Of a DNA stretch of 64,000 bases, positions 8,805 to 20,095 are shown one piece after another. The notes below the pieces were generated by a model. It saw nothing but the letters and a program-made list of their open reading frames with translations. It made no database searches and was not told the DNA's origin. The stretch is from Streptomyces sp. WAC08241 (GTDB lineage: Bacteria; Actinomycetota; Actinomycetes; Streptomycetales; Streptomycetaceae), in contig CP042279.1 in assembly GCA_007858575.1 (NCBI GenBank), positions 5,706,501-5,770,500 on the forward strand, written 5' to 3'. How positions within the stretch are numbered: position 1 is the stretch's first letter; every line of letters begins with the position of its first letter. Both the position numbers and the translations under genes were made by a program.

Positions 8805-10686
8805 AGGACGCGACCGCGCCGAGCGGTACGGCAGTCACCCACCCCTATGACGAGGACATGCTCATGAGGCACTACCCCACCGACTCCTCCTGGCCGTCGA
8901 ACACGTCGAGCGCGCCCTCACCTCCGGCGCTCCTCGCCCGCTCGACGCGGCGTTGCGACAGGCCGGCGTGGCGGATCCGCTGCGCCGGTTCGACAGCCGT
9001 CGGCTCTTCGAAGGACTGGACCGGCTGCTCGGCGGCGTCAGCCAGTATCCCTGGCAGCCGCTGGCCGACAGCGATGACGTCCTGGAGCTGCGCCCGGTGG
9101 GCACCGTCGTCCTCGACGACCGGCTGGCCGAGGCGACCCTGCGCGGTCTGCTGCTCGCATGGGCCCTGGGCAACCGGGTCACCGTACGGTCGGCCCGGCC
9201 CCATCTGTGGGAGCAGGTGATGTCAGCGCTGCGGGAGGCCGGGACACCGCTGCCGACGGGGCAGGTGACCGGGCCCGGCGCGGACGCGCCCGTGGAACCG
9301 CTGGAGGTCCCCGCGCTGCCGGCCGACGCGGACCTCGCCGTCGACTGCCGGGCAGGCTGGGCGTACGGGCTCTTCCAGCGCCGGCACCTGCCGGGCGTGT
9401 CCCTGGCCCGCATCCGCAGCGAGGACGGCGACCAGCGGAGCGGGCGGCTCGCGGCGCGCCTGCGGTACCTCGTGGCCCGCGCCCGGCGCACCCCGTACTA
9501 CCGGGACCTGCCCGACATCACCGAGGACGCCGGTCTCACCGGGCTCCCCGTACTGGAGAAGGCCGAGCTGGAGGCACACTCGCTGCCCGCGAGCCGCGAC
9601 CTGAGCAGTGGGGATCCCGCCACCGGGGAGGTGCTGCGCTCCGGCGCGACCAGCGGCGAGCCGCGCTACATCGTCTACTCGCGCTCCGACTGGGAGAACA
9701 TGGTCCGTGAGGCCGTCCCCATGCTGTACGCGCTCGGGCTCGCGCCGGGCGACCGCGTCATCAACACGCTGTTCGGCGGCGGCATGTACGGCGGGCTGAC
9801 CACGACCTTCAGCGAACTGTCCCGGATGCCCGTCGAGTCGTACTCGACCGCGCAGTTCGTGACCGTGGACGACCTGCTGATGCTCACCGAGCGCTTCGAC
9901 GCCAATGTGATCCTCGGGATGCCCGCCCTCATCCTGCCGGTGCTGCGCGACGCCAAGAAGCGCCGCCCAGGACTGCGCGTCGAGAAGGTGATCTACGGCG
10001 GCACCCCGATGACCGAGACCGACAAGGCCTGGCTGCGCCAGGAGCTGGGGGCCCGTGTGGTGTCCAGCATCCTCGCCGCGAACGACGGCGCGCAGCTCGG
10101 GTACCAGTGCGGGTTCCTCGGCGGCACCGTGCACCACGTCAACGACGACTACAACCTCATCGAGGTCGTGGACGAGGCCGGCCGGCCGGTCGTGGACGGC
10201 GTCACGGGTCACCTTCTCGTCACGGGCCTGCAGAAGTTCGAGGGCCCGCTGATCCGCTACCGCATCGGCGACATGGGTCGCACCTACGAGCACCACTGCG
10301 CCTGCGGGGTGTCGGGGCGGGTGCTGGAGTACCTGGGCCGCTCCGACGGACTGGTCCGCTTCAAGGGTGAAACGGTTCTCTACGGCGAGGTTCGACGTGC
10401 TCGCCGCCTTCGAGGTCTCGCAACTCCAGATCGAGGTGGCCACCGAGGGCAGCCGGGAGATCCTGACCATCCGCACCGAAGCCCCTGCCCGCCGGACGCC
10501 GAGGCCGTACGCGAGCTGCTCGTCGAGGAGTTCCCGGTGCTGGGCGGCTTCCAGGACTTCGACGCGGCGCTTGACGCGTACGAGCTCAGGATCGTCTGCA
10601 CGGCAGAGGGCGAGCTGCCGCGCAACTCCGTCAGCGGCAAGGTCAGGAACGTCATCGACCGCCGGTTGGACGGGGTGGCGCTCTGA
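8801..10686 (+). CDS. LuxE/PaaK-like acyl-activating enzyme with LuxC-like N-terminal segment
   Basis: About 625 residues. The first ~150 residues (VLELRPVGTVVLDDRLAEATLRGLLLAWALGNRVTVR, cited in part) resemble the NAD-binding end of acyl-CoA reductases such as LuxC. The rest is an adenylate-forming domain of the LuxE/phenylacetate-CoA ligase type. It shows the P-loop SGATSGEPRYIVYS, VEKVIYGGTPM, LLVTGLQKFEGPLIRYRIGDM, GRVLEYLGRSDGLVRFKGE and a C-terminal NSVSGKVRNVIDRR. A CACG pair (HHCACG) is visible. GTG 8801 overlaps the aminotransferase stop, and ATG 8863 is an alternative. Breaks lie near 8895 and 10390-10490. It probably activates a carboxylic acid as acyl-AMP for transfer or reduction. 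Confidence 0.8.
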
Positions 10687-11954
10687 TGCTCGGGAACGAC
10701 CGGGTCGCGCGCACCATGCTGGGCGCGATCACCCTCCAGCGTCGGTGTCGGCATCCATACGCTGGCCATGGGACAGTTGCTCTACGACCGTACCGGCAGC
10801 CCAACCGCCTTCGCGTTCGTACTGACCCTCCAGGGCGTGGCGGCCCTGTGCGTCCTGCCGGTGTGCGGCCCGCTGGTCGACGCGCTCAATTCCAAGCTGG
10901 TGTACGCGCTGTGCGGGCTGGGCCGGGCCGGCACCGTCCTGCTGATCGTGGGCGTCGCGGCCCTGATACCGGGCGCCGCCGCGGTGCCCTGGATCGTGGC
11001 GGCGTCCGCGCTGCTGGCCGTCTTCGACAACGTCGAGCGGTCGGCACTTTCAAGCTGACCGCGCATCATGTGGACCAGACCCACGCCACCCGCTTCAACA
11101 GCCTGATCGGCGTGGCCTTCCAGGCCGGAGCGCTGACCGGGATGGCTCTCCTCGGGGTGATCCTGACCTGGGGCACCGCCGAACACGCCTTGGTGATCGA
11201 CATCCTGATGTCGCTGGGCTGCGCCGTGGTGGTGAGCCGGATCCGCCTGACGGTGGACGAGGGCAATCCGCCCCTGTCGGCGCGTCTGCTGTGCCGGGCC
11301 GTGGCGGGCACGGTGGGTGAGTGGCGGGGATGCTGGTCCGCTACCGGGGCGACCGGACGGTCTTCCTCGTGATCGTCCTGTGCGGTGGTGACTTCGTCTT
11401 CGCCCAGGGCCTGAGCACCCTCGTCATCCCCCCGACCGCCGAGTTCCACGGGGCCGGGGCTGGTACGTGGCGGCGCTGGAGGCCACGTTCGCGGCCGGAA
11501 TGATCAGCGCCTCGTTCCTGACCCGGTACCTGGTCTCGCAGCGCCTGCTGCCGGTGTGGTTGCTCGGCCAGGCAGCGGCGGCTGCTTGCTGGCGCTGAGC
11601 GGGACGGGCGCGGTGCATTTCGCCGCCTTCTTCCTGGCGGGCTTCGCCAATCTCAACAGCCTCACCTGGCTGCTGACCTCGCTCCAGCAGTACGCGGCAG
11701 AAGGCGACAAGGCCAAGATGGCGTCCCTGCGGCTGCTCGCCATCGGCCTGGGTACGGCGGCCCTCATGCCGGTCGTGGGCCACTTCGCTGCCGCCTCGCT
11801 CGGCGCCGGGTTCTGGAGCGTGGCGGCGACCATGACGCTCTTCGCGCTGGGCGGCTTCGCGGTGGCGCGCCACCACCGGCCGCGGACGACTTCCGAGACG
11901 GGGCGGGAGCCGTACGGGGAGGCCAGGCCTTCGGCTGAGGCCGCGGCGGCCTGA
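10686..11954 (+). CDS. MFS transporter, likely exporter of the cluster product
   Basis: An integral membrane protein of about 420 residues with hydrophobic segments throughout, such as TLAMGQLLYD, VLTLQGVAALCVLPVCGPL and WIVAASALLAVFDN, later VAFQAGALTGMALLGVIL and VLCGGDFVFAQGL. It ends in a polar, Ala-rich tail. The ATG overlaps the previous TGA by one base. Breaks lie near 10740, 11050, 11310, 11455 and 11575. As the last gene of the operon it probably exports the product and may give self-protection. Confidence 0.82.
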
Positions 11955-12145
11955 CCCCGCGCCGTACCGGTCCGCCGTACCGGCCGGCCCAGGTCGCCGA
12001 CCCGGGCCGGCCGCGCCTGCCGACCGGCACCGCGCCTCTGCGCCGCCGTGAACGGTGCCCGGCCCACGTAGGCCCACCGCCCCAGGAGCCGGGGTGTTCC
12101 CGTGAGTCGGTGCACGCGGAAGTCGCTGTGCCCCGGAGAGGTCTG

Positions 12146-12235
12146 GATAACGACGAAGCCCCGGGCCGCTGGCCCGGGGCTTCGCACAAGAGCGGATGAC
12201 GGGAATCGAACCCGCGCTATAAGCTTGGGAAGCTC
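12146..12235. repeat. Direct repeat covering tRNA-Gly 3' half, candidate att site
   Basis: Partner of the copy at 49-138, about 84 of 90 bases identical. Identity ends inside the anticodon stem, as expected when an integrase uses the tRNA 3' end as its core. The 12 kb in between contains no recombinase gene, so the element has lost its own or was moved in trans. Confidence 0.7.
12154..12184 (-). terminator. Terminator of tRNA-Gly
   Basis: A perfect 14-bp stem (CGAAGCCCCGGGCC with its complement) and a three-base loop GCT, six bases beyond the tRNA 3' end. It may also stop the operon arriving from the left. Confidence 0.75.
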
Positions 12236-12261
12236 ATGTTCTACCATTAAACTACATCCGC
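12191..12261 (-). tRNA. tRNA-Gly(CCC)
   Basis: The reverse complement folds into a full cloverleaf. The acceptor stem is GCGGATG/CATCCGC with T as discriminator, and the D-arm is GTTTAATGGTAGAAC. The anticodon arm is TGAGC-TTCCCAA-GCTTA, giving anticodon CCC. The T-arm GCGGG-TTCGATT-CCCGT is intact. The CCA end is not encoded. It serves as the integration site of the island to its left. Confidence 0.93.
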
Positions 12262-12428
12262 ACAGCGGGCCGGATGACCGGTGCCGCATCGTTGCACACT
12301 GTACCCCATGCGCCAGTTGAGGCGAAGTCGCCGCCCCCGTCGGGCGTGTGCGGAGTGCCGTCCCGGGGTGGGGGCCGCGGTCGCCTAAGGTGGCTGCTCG
12401 TCCACCGCATGTGTAGGGAAGGGACTTG

Positions 12429-12602
12429 ATGGGTTCCATGGAGCGCACCGTCGTCCGTTGTGCCGAGGGGCACGTGTTCAGTACCGCCTCGTTCCCGCTC
12501 CAGCAGCTCGGGGCCGGGCGGATCGGGCCCGGGCGGCTCATCCGGTGTCCGCGGTGTGCGCGGCTGCGGCACGCGGTGCCGGTGGAGCTCGAGCGGCGCT
12601 GA
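12429..12602 (+). CDS. Small conserved Cys-containing protein (57 aa)
   Basis: ATG 12429 follows GGGAAGGGACTTG. The product has CAEGH and CPRCARLRH, which together could form a zinc-ribbon (C..H and CxxC). Small proteins of this kind sit upstream of dcd in Streptomyces, as here. Function unknown. Confidence 0.65.
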   Translation: MGSMERTVVRCAEGHVFSTASFPLQQLGAGRIGPGRLIRCPRCARLRHAVPVELERR

Positions 12603-12669
12603 GCTGGGAGCGCCGGGGCGCGGGCCCCGCCGATTGGGGCAGGTCCGCGCCCCTGCGTATCGTGGGGGC

Positions 12670-13243
12670 GTGCTTCTCTCAGACAAGGACATCCGGGCCG
12701 AGATCGATGCCGGACGGGTGCGCATCGACCCGTACGACGAATCCATGGTGCAGCCCTCGAGCATCGACGTGAGGCTTGACCGCTTCTTCCGGGTGTTCGA
12801 GAACCACCGCTACCCGCACATCGACCCCGCCGTCGAGCAGCTCGACCTGACGCGCGAGGTCGAGCCGGAGGGCGACGAGGCGTTCATCCTCCACCCGGGT
12901 GAGTTCGTGCTCGCCTCCACCTACGAGGTCATCACCTCCCGGACGACATCGCGTCCCGGTTGGAAGGGAAGAGCTCGCTCGGGCGGCTCGGACTCGTGAC
13001 CCACTCCACCGCCGGGTTCATCGACCCCGGCTTCTCCGGGCACGTCACCCTGGAGCTGTCGAACCTCGCCACCCTGCCGATCAAGCTCTGGCCGGGGATG
13101 AAGATCGGCCAGCTCTGCATGTTCCGGCTGAGCTCGCCCGCCGAGTACCCGTACGGGAGCGAGCGGTACGGCTCGCGGTACCAGGGGCAGCGGGGCCGAC
13201 GGCCTCCCGCTCGTACATGAACTTCCATCGGACCCAGGTGTGA
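12670..13243 (+). CDS. dcd: dCTP deaminase
   Basis: Deaminates dCTP to dUTP in pyrimidine deoxynucleotide synthesis; 191 residues, the family length. It starts VLLSDKDIRAEIDAGRVRIDP and shows QPSSIDVRLDRFFRVF. GKSSLGRLGLVTHSTAGFIDPGF is the trimer active-site region with the catalytic Glu/Ser environment, and KIGQLCMFRLSSPAEYPYG follows. GTG 12670 is the start used by homologues. Breaks near 12943 and 13195 are repaired to obtain this. Confidence 0.95.
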
Positions 13244-13256
13244 GGCGGTCGCAGTC

Positions 13257-13753
13257 ATGAGTGAAGTACGCGAGAACCTGACGTACGAGGGGTTCGGGCA
13301 GGCCGTCCGCGAGCTGGCGCAGACCGTCGCCGACGACGGCTACGAGCCCGACGTCGTGCTCTCCATCGCCCGCGGCGGCGTCTTCGTCGCCGGCGGCCTG
13401 GCCTACGCCCTGGACTGCAAGAACATCCACCTCGTGAACGTGGAGTTCTACACCGGGGTCGGCACCACCCTGGAGATGCCGGTCATGCTGGCGCCCGTCC
13501 CCAACGCGATCGACTTCAGCGACAAGAAGGTGCTCATCGCCGACGACGTCGCGGACACCGGCAAGACCCTGAAGCTCGTCCACGACTTCTGCGTCGACCA
13601 CGTCGCCGAGGTCCGCTCGGCCGTCATCTACGAGAAGTCCCACTCCCTCGTGAAGTGCGAGTACGTGTGGAAGAAGACCGACGAGTGGATCAACTTCCCT
13701 GGAGCGTCGAGCCGCCCGTCGTCCGTCGCGAGGGTCAGGTCCTCGACGCCTGA
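13257..13753 (+). CDS. Phosphoribosyltransferase
   Basis: About 165 residues with a type I PRTase fold. SIARGGVFVAGGLAYAL precedes the PRPP-binding loop VLIADDVADTGKTL. It starts at ATG 13257, 13 bases after dcd, with which it is probably co-transcribed. It resembles the xanthine/hypoxanthine-type PRTase encoded after dcd in S. coelicolor. A break near 13700 has to be corrected for the C-terminus VVRREGQVLDA. The base substrate is not certain. Confidence 0.88.
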
Positions 13754-13775
13754 CGCCCCGCCCCAGGACGTGGGG

Positions 13776-13804
13776 AAGGCCCCGCCGACACCCGGCGGGG
13801 CCTT
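13776..13804. terminator. Bidirectional hairpin terminator
   Basis: AAGGCCCCGCCG and CCGGCGGGGCCTT pair around a short loop. It lies between the convergent phosphoribosyltransferase and Yip1-like genes. Confidence 0.8.
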
Positions 13805-13824
13805 CCTCGTGTGCGTACGCGTTC

Positions 13825-14741
13825 CTACAGCGTGCCCAGCTTGATCAGGCTCAGGAGCGCCACGAGCTGGATCGCCGACGCGCCCAGGGCCTTCGGCCAC
13901 GGGAGGTCGTGGGAGCGGCTCACCATCACGGTGAAGAGGGCGCCCGCCGCCAGCCAGGTCAGCCAGCCGATGACCTGGACCAGGCCGTTCTCGCCGCCCA
14001 GGAAGAGGGCGAAGACCAGACGGGGCGCGTCCGTGATCGACATGATCAGCATCGACAGGCCGACGGTCGGCTGCCAGGATCCGTCGCCGCCGAGCTGGCG
14101 GGCCAGGGTGTGGGTGACCGCGCCCAGGATCAGTCCGCCGACGACGAAGCCGAGGGCGGTCATCAGGACGTACGGGATCGCCGTCGACAGGGTCGCGTCG
14201 ATCGCCTCTTCGCGGGCGGTGTCGAAGCCGAAGATCGCGAGCAGGCCGTAGAGGAAGGTGACGATCAGCGCCGGGCCCCAGACGGCGTGGTCCCGCGTCC
14301 GCAGGAACGTGTCCGCGGGGCGCAGCACGATGCCGCTCAGGAGCGCCTTCCAGGGGAGCCGGGGGCCCGTCGGGACGGGGGCCGCGCCGGCGTGGTGGTC
14401 CGTGGCCGGGCCGTACGGGTCGTCCACGCTGAACATCTGCGTGTGGCCCGGGTTGTTCGCCGTGACCGCGTGCGGGTGCTGCTGCTGCCCGTAGGGGTCG
14501 CCGAAGTACTCCGGCTCGCCGTAGGGCTGCTGCCCCGCCTGATGACCGCCCTGATGGCCGCCGCCCTGCTGCCCGTGTCCGTGCTGCCCCTGCTGCCCGT
14601 ACGGCGGCTGCCCCTGGCCCTGCTGGGGCCACTGCTGCCGTGCTCCTGGCGGCGGGGCCGCGTCGTACCCGTACGGCGCCTGCTGCGGTCGTCCTTGCGG
14701 GGGCGGTTGTCCCGGCCGCGTCCGTTCCTGAATCCAGCCAC
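13825..14741 (-). CDS. Yip1-domain integral membrane protein
   Basis: About 300 residues. The N-terminal third is a low-complexity, Gln/Gly/Pro/His-rich cytoplasmic stretch. Then five hydrophobic helices follow, including WGPALIVTFLYGLLAIFGFD, IPYVLMTALGFVVGGLILGAV, LSMLIMSIT and VIGWLTWLAAGALFTVMV. This is the Yip1/YIPF-like architecture common in actinobacteria. A GTG near 14741 is the likely start, and the low-complexity part has at least two breaks. Function unknown, perhaps membrane trafficking or homeostasis. Confidence 0.75.
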
Positions 14742-14819
14742 GTCAATGAACGTACCCGCTTCCGCCGCTCGGGCGCTCCTTTGCGGCTGACCTGTGACAT
14801 CCCCTAAGGGACGGTACGT

Positions 14820-14862
14820 AGGAACGGCCGCCCCGCACAGGACGTGCGGGGCGGCCGTTCCT
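14820..14862. terminator. Long perfect hairpin terminator
   Basis: A 19-bp perfect stem (14820-14838 with 14844-14862) and loop AGGAC. It lies just past the stop of the Fe-S reductase gene. Confidence 0.85.
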
Positions 14863-14878
14863 TCCGTACGCGGTGCCG

Positions 14879-17133
14879 TTACGCGGCCGGCTCCGGCTCC
14901 GGCGCGGTCTCTCCGCCGGCTCCGGGTCGACCGGGGTCTTCACGGAGTCGAGGAGGAGCTGGGCCACGTCCACGACCGTGACGGACTCCTTGGCCTTGCC
15001 GTCGTTCTTCTTGCCGTTGACCGAGTCGGTCAGCATGACGAGGCAGAACGGGCAGGCGGTGGAGACGATGTCCGGGTTCAGGGACAGGGCCTCCTCGACG
15101 CGCTCGTTGTTGATGCGCTTGCCGATCCGCTCCTCCATCCACATCCGGGCACCGCCGGCGCCGCAGCAGAAGCCGCGCTCCTTGTGGCGGTGCATCTCCT
15201 GCTGGCGCAGGCCGGGGACGGCGGACATGATCTCGCGCGGCGGCGTGTAGACCTTGTTGTGACGGCCCAGGTAGCACGGGTCGTGGTAGGTGATGAGGCC
15301 TCGACCGGGGTCACCGGGATCAGCTTGCCCTCGTCGATGAGGTGCTGGAGCAACTGGGTGTGGTGGATGACTCGTAGTCGCCGCCGAGCTGCGGGTACTC
15401 GTTGGCGATGGTGTTGAAGCAGTGCGGGCAGGTCGAGACGATCTTCTTCGCCGACTTCGGCTTCTTCGTCGACTCGTCCTCGTCATCCTCGCCGAACGCC
15501 ATGTTCAGCATCGCGACGTTCTCCTGGCCGAGCTGCTGGAACAGCGGCTCGTTGCCCAGGCGGCGGGGAGTCACCGGTGCACTTCTCCTCGCCGCCCATG
15601 ATCGCGAACTTGACGCCCGCGATGTGGAGCAGCTCGGCGAAGGCCTTCGTCGTCTTCTTGGCCCGGTCTTCGAGGGCGCCCGCGCAGCCGACCCAGTACA
15701 GGTAGTCGACCTCGGTGAGGTCCTCGATGTCCTTGCCGACGATCGGGACCTCGAAGTCGACCTCCTTGGTCCACTCGACGCGCTGCTTCTTCGCCAGGCC
15801 CCAGGGGTTGCCCTTCTTCTCCAGGTTCTTGAGCATCGTGCCCGCCTCGGACGGGAACGCGGACTCGATCATCACCTGGTAGCGGCGCATGTCGACGATG
15901 TGGTCGATGTGCTCGATGTCGACCGGGCACTGCTCGACGCAGGCGCCGCAGGTGGTGCAGGACCACAGGACGTCCGGGTCGATGACGCCGTTCTCCTCGG
16001 CGGTGCCGATGAGGGGCGCTCGGCCTCGGCCAGGGCGGACGCGGGGACGTCCTTGAGCTGCTCCTCGGTGGCCTTCTCGTCGCCCTCCATGGTCTTGCCG
16101 CCGCCCGCGAGCAGGTACGGCGCCTTGGCGTGCGCGCGGTCGCGCAGCGACATGATCAGGAGCTTGGGGAGAGGGGCTTGCCGGTGTTCCAGGCGGGGCA
16201 CTGCGACTGGCAGCGGCCGCACTCGGTGCAGGTGGAGAAGTCCAGGAGGCCCTTCCAGGAGAACTGCTCGACCTGGGAGACGCCGAAGACGGCGTCCTCG
16301 GCCGGGTCCTCCCAGTCGATCTCCTTGCCGCCGGTGGTCATCGGCTGGAGCGCGCCGAGCGCGGTGGAGCCGTCGGCCTTGCGCTTGAACCAGATGTTCG
16401 GGAAGCCGAGGAAGCGGTGCCAGGCCACGCCCATGTTGGTGTTGAGCGAGACGACGATCATCCAGATGAACGACGTGCTGATCTTCACCATGGCGGTGAA
16501 GTAGATGAGGTTCTGGAGGACGACCGGGCTCAGGCCCTTGAAGGCCAGGACGAGCGGGTACGAGGCGAAGTACGCGGCCTCGTAGTGCTCGACGTGGTGG
16601 ATCGCGCCCTCCAGGCCGCGCAGCACGTAGATCGCCAGGCCGATGGTGAGGATGACGTACTCGACGAAGTACGCCTGGCCCGCCTTGGAGCCGGCGAAGC
16701 GCGACTTGCGGCCCGCCCGGCCCGGGAGGCTGAGGAGCCGGATCACGATCAGGGCCGCGATGCCGAGGATCGTCATCACGCCGATGAACTCGATGTACAG
16801 CTCGAACGGCAGGAAGCCGCCGATCACCGGCAGCGTCCAGTCGGCCTGGAAGAGCTGGCCGAAGGCCTGCGCCAGGGTCGGCGGCAGGGTCAGGAAGCCG
16901 ACCGCGACGAACCAGTGGGCGAAGCCGACGATGCCCCAGCGGTTCATGCGCGTGTGGCCGAGGAACTCCCTGACCAGGGTCACGCTGCGCTGGTACGGGT
17001 TGTCGGTCCGGGTCCCGGCCGGGACGGGCTGGCCGAGCTTGAAGTACCGGACGAACTGGCCGATGGCACGAGCCAGCAGGGCAACGCCGACCACGGTCAG
17101 CGTCAGCGACACAATGATCGCGGCGAGTTGCAT
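14879..17133 (-). CDS. Heterodisulfide reductase-like (Fe-S)-binding membrane protein
   Basis: About 750 residues. It has N-terminal membrane helices (haem b-type NarI-like region). Two 4Fe-4S motifs follow: CTECGRCQSQCPAWNTGKPLSPK and CTTCGACVEQCPVDIEHIDH. Two CCG domains complete it, seen as YWVGCAG and, near the end, YHDPCYLGRHN with FCCGAGGARMWMEE. This is the fused HdrD/GlpC type found in actinobacteria, a quinone- or thiol-linked electron-transfer oxidoreductase in the membrane. ATG 17133 is clear (MQLAAIIVSLTLTVVGVALLAR). Breaks lie near 16165, 16010, 15585, 15370, 15300 and 14930. Confidence 0.88.
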
Positions 17134-17261
17134 GACGGGCTCTCGAGCGGGCCCGCTCAGTGCCTGAGCTGAGCCTACTAAGCGGTAACTTATTTAGTCC
17201 GTGCTGAGATTACCCGTTCGGGGCCCGCTGATGCAGGGGACCCCGCGGTGATCTGTGTCGC

Positions 17262-17440
17262 TCAGGCAACCCTTGCCGGAGCCCGGATCGCCTTGCCGGA
17301 GGCCGGACGGCCCCCGCTGGAGGCCGGGTGACCCCTGCCGGTGGCCGGACGGCTCCCGTCGGGGGCCGGGTGACCCCTGCCGGAACCCGGATGGCTCCCG
17401 TCGGAAGCCGAACGACCCCCGCCGGAGTTCACGCGGTCCT
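17262..17440. repeat. Degenerate 42-bp tandem repeats
   Basis: Units beginning CCGGGTGACCCCTGCCGG recur at 17324 and 17366, 42 bases apart, with decayed units on both sides. A 42-bp period keeps reading frame, and on the minus strand it encodes a 14-residue repeat (for example PSGFRQGSPGPRRE). It lies at the 3' end of the sugar transferase gene, so it is probably a repetitive C-terminal tail or its remnant. Confidence 0.6.
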
Positions 17441-18002
17441 CGCCGGACGGACCGCCGCGCGACCTGCCGCACGGCGTCTGCGCACTGCTGGAAGCGTACG
17501 CGCCAGGACGAGCAGGTCCGTCCCCAGCCAGTGGTGGTCCACGTAGTGGAGGTCGAGCAGCTCCCGCTCCTCCCACGGCAGCTCCGAGCGCGCGCTGATC
17601 TGCCACGGCCCGGTGAGCCCCGGCCGTACGGAGAGCCGGCGGCGGCCCTCGCCCGCGCACTCCCGGTGGCCCGGGGTCAGCGGACACGGTCCGACTAGGG
17701 ACATCCGGCCCGTCACGACGTGCAGCAGCAGGGGCAGCGCGGCCAGCGGGCTCCTGGTGCGGAAGGTCAGCATCGTGAAGGGCCGCCCCGCCAGGCCCGC
17801 CACCGTCCGGCGGCGCAGCACCCCGCGGCCGGGGCCGCCGAGCCGAGCGCGACCGAGAGGGCGACGGCGGCGAACAGGGGGACAGGACGGCGAGGAGGGC
17901 GAGCCCGCCCGCGACGTCGAAGGCGCGCTTGGCCGCCGCGCCCCGCCGGCCGCCGTGCTCCCGTGGACCGCCGCGCTCCCACCGACCGCCATTCCCCCAC
18001 AT
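17429..18002 (-). CDS. Undecaprenyl-phosphate sugar transferase family protein
   Basis: A WcaJ/PglC-type initiating sugar-phosphate transferase domain. It has KRAFDVAGGLALLAVLSP (membrane helix), PFTMLTFRTRS, VTGRMSLVGPCPLTPGH, LSVRPGLTGPWQISARSELPWEERELLDLHYVDHHWLGTDLLVLARTLPAV (cited in part). MSLVGP and RPGLTG are family signatures. It would start extracellular polysaccharide or glycoconjugate synthesis on a lipid carrier. ATG 18002 follows GGAAGG. The reading may continue through the 42-bp repeats to about 17194. Breaks lie near 17820-17880. Confidence 0.8.
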
Positions 18003-18157
18003 CCTTCCGCGTGAGAATCATGGGATATTCGTGGAATATGCCTCTTTGCCCGGGAAGGGGCACCCGGACTCTCTCACGGGTCGCCCTTCCGGGAGGGGTA
18101 ATGACGCGCTCCGCCACCCCTCCGGAGCTGCCCCGTGAGCGGATGGGCGGGCGAAGA

Positions 18158-18230
18158 GTTGAGTCGACTCGGCTCAGGTCTGTTGACTCGGCACCCGAGG
18201 TCGTGCATCCTTGAGTCAGTACCACTCAAG
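18158..18230 (+). promoter_or_regulatory. HAIR operators and promoter of the dnaK operon
   Basis: A perfect HspR-associated inverted repeat, CTTGAGT-N7-ACTCAAG, lies at 18210-18230. A second imperfect one, GTTGAGT-N7-GCTCAGG, lies at 18158-18178. TTGACT at 18183-18188 is a plausible -35 box, with CATCCT at 18206-18211 as -10. HspR, encoded last in this operon, binds such sites with DnaK as co-repressor, so heat releases repression. Confidence 0.9.
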
Positions 18231-18251
18231 TCAGGTAGCTGGAGGAATCGA

Positions 18252-20091
<1,840 letters not shown>

Positions 20092-20095
<4 letters not shown>

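Noticed and set aside
1..12261. Insertion sequences or phage genes in the left island
   Set aside because: No transposase, integrase or phage structural frame is found on either strand.
17262..17440. A CRISPR array
   Set aside because: The repeats are degenerate tandem units without unique spacers, and no cas genes are near.
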